Positions 1 to 4,681 of a stretch of 6,109 nt of DNA are shown here, piece by piece. The stretch's first letter is position 1; each line of letters starts with the position of its first letter. Made by a program: the position numbers and the translations under genes. The notes beneath the pieces were generated by a model. That model did no database searches and had not been told where the DNA came from. It was given only the letters and a program-made list of their open reading frames with translations. The DNA is from an uncultured Bdellovibrio sp. (GTDB lineage Bacteria > Bdellovibrionota > Bdellovibrionia > Bdellovibrionales > Bdellovibrionaceae), in NCBI GenBank assembly GCA_946480995.1, contig CAMLMF010000169.1, forward strand, positions 1 through 6,109, given 5' to 3'.

Positions 1-534
1 AATCCAGAACAGAACCTAGATTTGCAAAAAGCGCAATTGAGTTTGCAATTAGCCGAACAAGAAAGAAAAGAAGTTCGCGCCGACTTTATGCCCTCTGTGG
101 ATTTCGTCTATAGCGTTGGCCGCCTGACACCGACGGAAAACTCTCCGATAGAGTTTAATGAATCAAAATACGCCGTTAAACTGACGATTCCGTTGTTTTC
201 TGGTTTCGACAGCTGGCACAAGCAACAGGCCGCAAAATCTTTCGTTCAAGCACGTAAAGCAGAATCTATACAATCTTCAGCCGACTCACGCAGTGCCTAC
301 AATACACTCAGCCGCAAAGTCAGCGAACTTTCGGACCTTTACAAAATCAATGAGCGCAAGTTAGAAACATCGAAAAAATATTTCGACATGACCGTGAATG
401 AATATAAACGCGGAATTAAAAATTCCCCGGACTTAGTCACCGCGACGGAACGTTGGTTTTCGTCACAAAAAAGAAAATACGAAATCTTAAAAGAACTTGA
501 AATTGCGCAAATAAAGATCCAAAACTTGAATTGA
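1..534 (+). CDS. TolC-family outer membrane efflux protein, C-terminal part (5' end outside window)
   Basis: This is the outer-membrane channel subunit of a tripartite efflux pump or type I secretion system, acting in the outer membrane and periplasm. The frame is open from base 1, so 177 C-terminal residues are visible and the N-terminal half lies upstream. The visible part has the layout of the second outer-membrane efflux (OEP) repeat. A charged helix rich in Gln, Glu and Lys (residues 4-26) leads into the turn RADFMPSVDF, then a strand region. Next comes the family hallmark YAVKLTIPLFSGF near residues 57-69 and a long periplasmic coiled-coil helix pair. The segment YKRGIKNSPDLVTATERW is the usual Y-x-x-G...DL..A family signature. 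The last residues are a polar helix ending at TGA. The stop overlaps the ATG of the methyltransferase gene. No inner-membrane or adaptor gene is visible, so the substrate is unknown. The family call is firm. Confidence 0.9.
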   Translation, partial: NPEQNLDLQKAQLSLQLAEQERKEVRADFMPSVDFVYSVGRLTPTENSPIEFNESKYAVKLTIPLFSGFDSWHKQQAAKSFVQARKAESIQSSADSRSAYNTLSRKVSELSDLYKINERKLETSKKYFDMTVNEYKRGIKNSPDLVTATERWFSSQKRKYEILKELEIAQIKIQNLN

Positions 535-1202
535 TGAGTTCCGTTAATCCGCATTTCACTTTCAAATACGTCCAGCCGGAAGACTATCGTTTTTCCCACG
601 ATTCAGTTTTCTTGGCACGCCGAGTGTTTGAAGAGTATGCGGAAAAAAATACGGCCTCTATGAAGGGCCTAGATCTGTGTGCCGGTTGCGGAATTATTGG
701 ATTAGACTTTTTATTTCATCTGCACAAAGAAAAGAACAAAACGTTAAGCTCTTTTGATTTTCTGGAAGTCCAAGATGTGTATGCCCCCTATTTCACAGAA
801 AATGCACAGCACTTGAGCGCGACCGGAACACCCTTGCGCTTCCTGCAAAGCAACTACGCCGTTCTCTTGCAATCTGAACGAACGAACTCTTACGATCTTA
901 TTCTGTGCAATCCACCGTACTTTCACTTAAAGCAAGGTAAACTATCCCCTTCTGAATTCAAGAATCGCTGTCGCTTTTTTATTGATTCTGATTTTACAAC
1001 TTTGTTTAAAGGCATTGAAAATGCGCTCAAACCCCAGGGACAAGCCTATGTCCTTATTCGCAATCAGACGGAACACGGCTGGGATGCTTTGCAAGAAGCT
1101 AAAAAGATTCTGTCTGCGAATGTGACTTGCACAGTCTTAGCAGATATTCGCGGCACAGATCTGGTTCGCCTTACAAAGTCCAGTGCGAACCCACAAGCTT
1201 AG
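534..1202 (+). CDS. TrmN6-like N6-adenine methyltransferase (SAM-dependent, NPPY motif)
   Basis: This is a cytoplasmic class I S-adenosylmethionine-dependent methyltransferase of 222 residues, close in length to the tRNA1(Val) A37-N6 methyltransferase TrmN6 (YfiC). Visible motifs in order are: YRFSHDSVFLA at 18-28, matching the YRFS-D-LLA N-terminal signature of that family; the SAM-binding motif I, DLCAGCGIIGLD, at 47-58; an acidic residue after strand 2 (E78); and the amino-methyltransferase motif IV, NPPY, at 126-129. An Arg-containing segment follows (EFKNRCRFF, 141-149), where TrmN6 proteins carry a conserved basic stretch. NPPY points to methylation of an exocyclic amino group, most likely adenine in RNA. 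Target position is inferred from family only. I chose ATG at 534 over the in-frame TTG at 531, because the ATG shares its A with the upstream TGA stop (TGATG), a typical translational-coupling junction. No separate promoter is needed. Confidence 0.85.
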   Translation: MSSVNPHFTFKYVQPEDYRFSHDSVFLARRVFEEYAEKNTASMKGLDLCAGCGIIGLDFLFHLHKEKNKTLSSFDFLEVQDVYAPYFTENAQHLSATGTPLRFLQSNYAVLLQSERTNSYDLILCNPPYFHLKQGKLSPSEFKNRCRFFIDSDFTTLFKGIENALKPQGQAYVLIRNQTEHGWDALQEAKKILSANVTCTVLADIRGTDLVRLTKSSANPQA

Positions 1203-1243
1203 TCCTAAGAGCCATGTAAAACCTCAAAGTGACTGCATTTATT

Positions 1244-1272
1244 TTGTGCCCAATAATTTTCCTTCTTATAAG
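1244..1272 (+). promoter_or_regulatory. Candidate sigma70-type promoter for the small secreted protein gene
   Basis: TTGTGC at 1244-1249 and TATAAG at 1267-1272 are separated by 17 bases. The -10 box matches 5 of 6 consensus positions and the -35 box only 3 of 6. A start near 1279 would give a leader of roughly 16 bases containing the ribosome binding site. An alternative box, TATAAA at 1275-1280, would put the start inside the Shine-Dalgarno and is less likely. Confidence 0.4.
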
Positions 1273-1283
1273 AGTATAAACTC

Positions 1284-1290
1284 AAGGAGG
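1284..1290 (+). promoter_or_regulatory. Strong Shine-Dalgarno before the secreted protein gene
   Basis: AAGGAGG lies four bases before the ATG at 1295. It is a near-perfect anti-16S match, although the spacing is slightly short. It fixes the start codon and argues against the overlapping frame that begins at 1183. Confidence 0.75.
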
Positions 1291-1294
1291 AAAC

Positions 1295-1732
1295 ATGAAG
1301 TTTCTAATGACCACTTTGCTAGGAATGCTCGTCAGCACGCAGGTTTTTGCCACAGAAATTACTCCCGAACGACTGATCGGTCGTTACACTGCCGATGCTC
1401 GTGTGCTCTTTCAAAAGGTGCATTTACGTTTGCGCGTCTTAACGACCAAACAGTTTCAGGTACAAAGAGTATTTTCCAATGGGAACGTCGGCGAAATGTG
1501 CGATGGCACCTTCACAATGAGTCCGATGGCTTTTTTGCTTGAAGATATCTTTGCCCCAGGCCAAGTATTTAGAGGCGTGGCTACCTGTCCCTCCAACCGC
1601 TCTGAAGATTTAACGTTTAATCTGCAGTTAGTGAATAAGACCATGGAAGACCTCGAAGCCGGTACGAATGTCAGCTTAACAACTTCGCTGGCTCCAGGAC
1701 GCATCGACGCTTACGTTAAAAAGCAGCCCTAA
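1295..1732 (+). CDS. Small secreted protein of unknown function (signal peptide, two cysteines)
   Basis: I do not recognise a family. The 145-residue product begins with a classic Sec signal peptide: one Lys at position 2, a hydrophobic core over 3-18, and a likely signal peptidase I site after QVFA (residue 19), leaving a mature protein of about 126 residues. The mature part alternates hydrophobic and polar residues, as in a beta-rich fold, and starts with LIGRYTADARV, somewhat like the first strand of lipocalin-type barrels. That comparison is only suggestive. The only two cysteines, C69 in the segment MCDGTF and C98 in ATCPSN, could form a disulfide after export. There is no lipobox and no C-terminal anchor, so the expected location is periplasmic or extracellular. 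The gene has its own candidate promoter and a strong Shine-Dalgarno, which suggests a stand-alone, well-translated transcript. It converges on the four-cysteine protein gene 44 bases away. Confidence 0.8.
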   Translation: MKFLMTTLLGMLVSTQVFATEITPERLIGRYTADARVLFQKVHLRLRVLTTKQFQVQRVFSNGNVGEMCDGTFTMSPMAFLLEDIFAPGQVFRGVATCPSNRSEDLTFNLQLVNKTMEDLEAGTNVSLTTSLAPGRIDAYVKKQP

Positions 1733-1761
1733 CTCGGAATTTGTGCAATTTTCCTGCTTTT
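1719..1761. terminator. Weak bidirectional terminator-like inverted repeat between convergent genes
   Basis: The arms AAAAGCAG (1719-1726) and CTGCTTTT (1754-1761) are perfectly complementary over 8 bp across a 27-base loop. The loop can itself fold through AATT at 1738-1741 and 1747-1750. Each strand reads GCAG...CTGC followed by a short T run: four T on the plus strand and five on the minus strand. The left arm lies within the last codons of the secreted protein gene. The long loop and short G+C core make it a poor terminator by usual rules, but no better one is seen between these two genes. Confidence 0.25.
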
Positions 1762-1776
1762 GGAGTTCGAGTGACG

Positions 1777-2055
1777 CTAAACATGGTGAAAAGATTTAGC
1801 GTGAATACGCAGAATCTGTTCGACCACGCCTAAAACCGAAGCTTCCCGGGACATCATCAACCGGGCGGCCACAACCAAGGTGATTCTTTGCGGAGGACAA
1901 AAGCGCTGACAGCCCGTCTGCAGAATGCTCCAAGGAACTTCCGGACGACGCGTGCGCAGCTCGTTGTGCACGTCTTGAATAAACTTCTGCACCTCTTCAG
2001 AGGACTCCACTTCCGCGGAACTGCGAATGCACGAGGTGCAAAGTTGAACTTCCAT
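1777..2055 (-). CDS. Small four-cysteine putative metal-binding protein (DUF1636-like)
   Basis: This 92-residue cytoplasmic protein has no signal peptide or membrane segment. It has a C-x2-C pair at residues 6-9 (LCTSC), directly after a first short strand, and a second pair C49-x3-C53 in the segment QTGCQRFCPP. That spacing resembles DUF1636 predicted metal-binding proteins and, more broadly, thioredoxin-like [2Fe-2S] ferredoxins, in which four cysteines hold the cluster. The middle (residues 18-37) reads as a helix ending in basic TRRP. The stretch RITLVVAARL would be the strand after the second cysteine pair. DUF1636 proteins usually carry a further cysteine after the second pair, which is absent here, so the family call is moderate. 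The ATG overlaps the TAA stop of the upstream protease gene by one base (TAATG), so translation is probably coupled and both come from one transcript. The role in that operon is unknown. Confidence 0.65.
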   Translation of the reverse strand: MEVQLCTSCIRSSAEVESSEEVQKFIQDVHNELRTRRPEVPWSILQTGCQRFCPPQRITLVVAARLMMSREASVLGVVEQILRIHAKSFHHV

Positions 2056-2951
2056 TATTTTAGCTTGTTAATTCCATCCACGATCCATTTCTTGAACTGA
2101 ATCGCATTCGTGTAAATACCGACACGGTCACACATCACGCTGCCGCGACTAGTGACACCAAAAAGATAAAATTTGCCATTGCTTTCGACGAAGGCTGGAC
2201 CGCCCGAATCTCCAGCACAAGTGCCGTGACCTTTGGATTCATCCAAAATCACTTCCGTTTCGTGCACGGACGCCACCGGAGCTTCCGTTTCATGCAAGAC
2301 ACCATCGCCTGACATTTCGATTTTTAGGCAGTTTTTATTCTTATCGTCACACATGACTTCGCCGTATTCCATGGCTTCGTCCAAGTTAGGAACATCTTTA
2401 GCATCCACCGGCGAATACTCAACCTTTGTCACTCCAAAGCCAGCGACCTTAACCATTGTTCCGCGCTTAAGGACAGAATCATCTTTCAAAAACTCAACAG
2501 GCTTATAGCCATCAGGGATTGAGCCACTGAATTTAATTAAAGCGATGTCAGACCAGTCTGTTTTTTTATTATAGTTCGCTTCTTGGTCATAATCTTCATG
2601 GGGCAACAGGGCCACGACTTTGCGTACGTATTCAGCTTGAATGTCAGGCTCGCGGGCGTTGACAGTTTCATCAAGGTCCAAACCAAAGACGATTCTCAAG
2701 TTAGCTGGTTTTGTTTGCACACAGTGCGCAGCTGTTAAGATCAGACCTTCGCCAATCAATGAGCCCGTGCAAACGCTACGGTCTTTGATATCGTAAATCG
2801 CCACGATTCCTTGCGCCAACGCCGAGTTCGCAGCCACCAATTTACCACCCATGATACCCTGGCGAGTAGCAACGTCTGCATTCAAAGCAGGCTTATTGTT
2901 AGTACAAGAAAGCAAAGACAGAACAAAAAATAAAGAAATCAAACGCGACAC
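2055..2951 (-). CDS. Trypsin-like (S1 family) serine protease, exported, probable lipoprotein
   Basis: This is a 298-residue chymotrypsin-fold endopeptidase. The catalytic triad is complete: H76 in TAAHC, D135 in DIAL, and S249 in GDSGGP. Cysteine pairs fit the family disulfides (C61-C77 and C245-C274), with an extra pair, C201 and C208. The N-terminus (SRLISLFFVLSLLSC) is a short lipoprotein signal with a lipobox-like LLSC. Cleavage before C16 would leave a lipidated protein with Thr at +2, which by the E. coli rule sends it to the outer membrane. GIMGG at 32-36 aligns with the IVGG activation end of trypsins, but the preceding residue is Gly instead of Arg or Lys. The S1-pocket residue equivalent to trypsin Asp189 is G243, so tryptic specificity is unlikely. 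I chose GTG at 2951 because it follows GGGGAG by five bases and starts the signal peptide. The longer ATG start at 3065 would lie upstream of the candidate promoter. Confidence 0.9.
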   Translation of the reverse strand: MSRLISLFFVLSLLSCTNNKPALNADVATRQGIMGGKLVAANSALAQGIVAIYDIKDRSVCTGSLIGEGLILTAAHCVQTKPANLRIVFGLDLDETVNAREPDIQAEYVRKVVALLPHEDYDQEANYNKKTDWSDIALIKFSGSIPDGYKPVEFLKDDSVLKRGTMVKVAGFGVTKVEYSPVDAKDVPNLDEAMEYGEVMCDDKNKNCLKIEMSGDGVLHETEAPVASVHETEVILDESKGHGTCAGDSGGPAFVESNGKFYLFGVTSRGSVMCDRVGIYTNAIQFKKWIVDGINKLK

Positions 2952-2956
2952 GGATT

Positions 2957-2962
2957 CTCCCC
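2957..2962 (-). promoter_or_regulatory. Shine-Dalgarno that decides the GTG start of the protease
   Basis: On the minus strand GGGGAG sits five bases before GTG at 2951-2949. It supports the GTG start over any upstream ATG. The same G run could pair with the C run at 2970-2974 just upstream, if the transcript includes it. Confidence 0.65.
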
Positions 2963-2975
2963 AAATTGAGGGGGT

Positions 2976-3004
2976 CTTATAGGAACTTGGTACCCAAACG
3001 GCAA
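2976..3004 (-). promoter_or_regulatory. Candidate sigma70-type promoter for the protease operon
   Basis: On the minus strand TTGCCG (3004-2999, 4 of 6 consensus matches) and TATAAG (2981-2976, 5 of 6) are separated by exactly 17 bases. The predicted transcript start near 2969 lies just upstream of the Shine-Dalgarno and GTG start, which agrees with the shorter protease gene model. The spacer carries a short inverted repeat, TTGG-TAC-CCAA (plus strand 2987-2997), which could be an operator site. Confidence 0.5.
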
Positions 3005-3041
3005 GACTTTTCTTACAAAATTCTTGTGCGACGACAGGGGC

Positions 3042-3068
3042 TTGTCTCGGCTCCTCTGAAAGCATAAA
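3042..3068 (+). promoter_or_regulatory. Tentative promoter for the AidB-like gene
   Basis: TTGTCT (3042-3047) and CATAAA (3063-3068) are spaced by 15 bases, shorter than ideal, and both match the consensus only partly. If used, transcription would begin about one or two bases before the ATG at 3077, giving a nearly leaderless mRNA. This fits the absence of a Shine-Dalgarno, but the boxes themselves are weak. Confidence 0.25.
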
Positions 3069-3076
3069 CTTTCACT

Positions 3077-4627
3077 ATGAAAAACTTTTATCAAGAAGGC
3101 CCGCGCCTTACGAATACCTATCGTAGCGATGAAACTCTGCAAAAGTTCCTCAGCAAATTTCTTCCCGCAGAAGTGCAGAAAGAAGCTTTGCCTCACCTTG
3201 ATCACCTGGGCGAAAAAGCCTCTTCTGACATGCTGCATTGGGCGGAAGATGCGGAAACAAACATCCCTCAGCATATTCCCTTCAGCCCCTGGGGAAAAAG
3301 AATCGACCAGATCAAAACCGCCCACGGTTGGCAGCAGTTAGAAAAAATGGCGGCCGAGGAAGCCATTGTCGCCACTGCTTACAAAAGGACCCACGGAGCA
3401 TTCTCACGAGTTTACCAAATGGCACTGTTATATCTTTACTCCCCCAGCTCTGCGATTTTCTCGTGTCCCTTGGCGATGACCGATGGGGCGGCCCGAGCGC
3501 TAGAGCTCTACGGAAGTGATGATTTAAAGAAACGTGCCCTTCCGCATCTGCTGTCCACGGATCCAAAAACTTTTTGGACCGCCGGTCAGTGGATGACCGA
3601 AAGAACCGGAGGCTCTGACGTCAGCGGCACAGCCACGGACGCTCAAAAATTTTCTGGTTCCAGTGAGTTCGGCGCGACCCACGAACTGCACGGCACTAAA
3701 TGGTTCACCTCCGCGACGACATCGCAAATGGCCCTCACCTTAGCCCGACCCGAGGGGGCCACTGCGGGCTCTAAAGGTTTAAGTTTATTCTATCTGGAAC
3801 TGCGCAACCGCGAAGGTGAACTTAACAACATCGAAATCCACCGCTTAAAAGACAAACTGGGCACAAAAGCTTTACCCACCGCAGAGCTAAGTTTGATCGG
3901 CACACCAGCCAGAGTCATCGGCAACGAAGGCGACGGAATTAAGAAAATTGCCAGCGTCCTGAACGTGACCCGCATCTATAATTCGATCTGCGCCACAGGC
4001 CATATGCGCAGAGCTTTGGATCTGGCGACCAGCTATGCGAAGAAACGCAAAGCTTTTGGAAAACTTTTAATCGAACATCCCTTGCACAAAGAAACCTTAA
4101 GACAGCTTGAAGAAGACTTCCGCCGCTCTTTCGTCTTTTGCATGTTCGTTGCCCACTTACAGGGACAAGATGAGGTCGGCGAAATCTCAGCTTCACGACG
4201 GATCTTACTGCGCACCTTGACGCCGATTTTAAAGCTGTACACTGGCAAAAAGGCGATAAAAATTTCTAGCGAGGCCGTGGAATCCTTCGGTGGCGCCGGT
4301 TATATCGAAGACACCGGCATTCCAAGATTATTGCGTGATGCTCAGGTGTTTTCAATTTGGGAAGGCACTACAAACGTTTTGTCTCTGGACATGCTAAGAG
4401 CTTTTGAAAAAGAACAAGCCTTGCCCGTTCTGCTAGAGTACTTAAATCATTGCCCAGCGATGAAAAATTCCGTCGCAACTTTTGTGGAAAGGTTTAATTC
4501 CCTCCAAAGCCTTTTGGCACATCTTAAAAATGCCGCACCTGAAGAGTGGGAAGCTCAAGCGCGACGCTTGGCTTTTTTAGTCGCTGACGCTGTGACCGAA
4601 GCTCTTTTACACGAATATTCTGTATAA
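3077..4627 (+). CDS. Acyl-CoA dehydrogenase family flavoprotein, AidB-like
   Basis: This is a cytoplasmic FAD enzyme of 516 residues. Domain order follows AidB-type members: an extended N-terminal helical region (1-165); the middle beta domain with the flavin signature WMTERTGGSDVS (172-183) and the GTKWFTS strand (206-212); RLKDKLGTKA (256-265), which closely parallels the RLKDKLG of E. coli AidB; and the C-terminal helical domain. SFGGAGYIEDTGIPRLLRD (403-421) and SIWEGTTNVLSLDMLR (426-441) match the AidB forms of the family signatures. E429 in the WEG motif is the position of the catalytic base in acyl-CoA dehydrogenases. Known AidB is induced by alkylating agents, binds DNA and has weak dehydrogenase activity. 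Whether this protein acts on acyl-CoA or in alkylation response cannot be told from sequence. It is about 25 residues shorter than E. coli AidB, mainly at the C-terminus. ATG at 3077 is the only sensible start: an in-frame TAA lies at 3065-3067 and there is no Shine-Dalgarno. Confidence 0.9.
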   Translation: MKNFYQEGPRLTNTYRSDETLQKFLSKFLPAEVQKEALPHLDHLGEKASSDMLHWAEDAETNIPQHIPFSPWGKRIDQIKTAHGWQQLEKMAAEEAIVATAYKRTHGAFSRVYQMALLYLYSPSSAIFSCPLAMTDGAARALELYGSDDLKKRALPHLLSTDPKTFWTAGQWMTERTGGSDVSGTATDAQKFSGSSEFGATHELHGTKWFTSATTSQMALTLARPEGATAGSKGLSLFYLELRNREGELNNIEIHRLKDKLGTKALPTAELSLIGTPARVIGNEGDGIKKIASVLNVTRIYNSICATGHMRRALDLATSYAKKRKAFGKLLIEHPLHKETLRQLEEDFRRSFVFCMFVAHLQGQDEVGEISASRRILLRTLTPILKLYTGKKAIKISSEAVESFGGAGYIEDTGIPRLLRDAQVFSIWEGTTNVLSLDMLRAFEKEQALPVLLEYLNHCPAMKNSVATFVERFNSLQSLLAHLKNAAPEEWEAQARRLAFLVADAVTEALLHEYSV

Positions 4628-4630
4628 AAA

Positions 4631-4657
4631 AAGGCCACCGAGTTCTTCGGTGGCCTT
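4631..4657 (-). terminator. Intrinsic terminator for the right-hand minus-strand gene, shared with the AidB-like gene
   Basis: A perfect 11-bp inverted repeat, AAGGCCACCGA (4631-4641) and TCGGTGGCCTT (4647-4657), encloses a five-base loop. On the minus strand the G+C-rich stem is followed by a run of seven T (4632-4626), a textbook rho-independent terminator 27 bases after the stop of the gene at 4682. On the plus strand the hairpin is followed only by TTCGCC, so it would be a weaker stop for the AidB-like gene. The minus-strand T run is complementary to the last two bases of the AidB-like stop codon. Confidence 0.85.
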
Positions 4658-4681
4658 CGCCAGAGTTCTATTTATTTCTGC

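Noticed and set aside
531..533. TTG at 531 as the methyltransferase start
   Set aside because: It would add a single residue. The ATG at 534 overlapping the upstream stop is the standard coupling arrangement.
1203..1294. Terminator after the methyltransferase
   Set aside because: I see no stable stem followed by a T run in these bases. Transcription may read through into the secreted protein gene.
1183..1542. Plus-strand open frame overlapping the methyltransferase end and the secreted protein
   Set aside because: Its sequence is low in hydrophobic structure, has no ribosome binding site, and overlaps a gene with a strong Shine-Dalgarno and signal peptide in another frame.
2952..3065. ATG at 3065 as the start of the protease, giving 336 residues
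   Set aside because: The added 38 residues hide the signal peptide, have no ribosome binding site and lie upstream of the candidate promoter. GTG at 2951 has a well-spaced GGGGAG and begins the lipoprotein signal.
3312..4248. Several minus-strand open frames opposite the AidB-like gene
   Set aside because: They are antisense shadows of a gene with clear family motifs along its whole length and lack ribosome binding sites.
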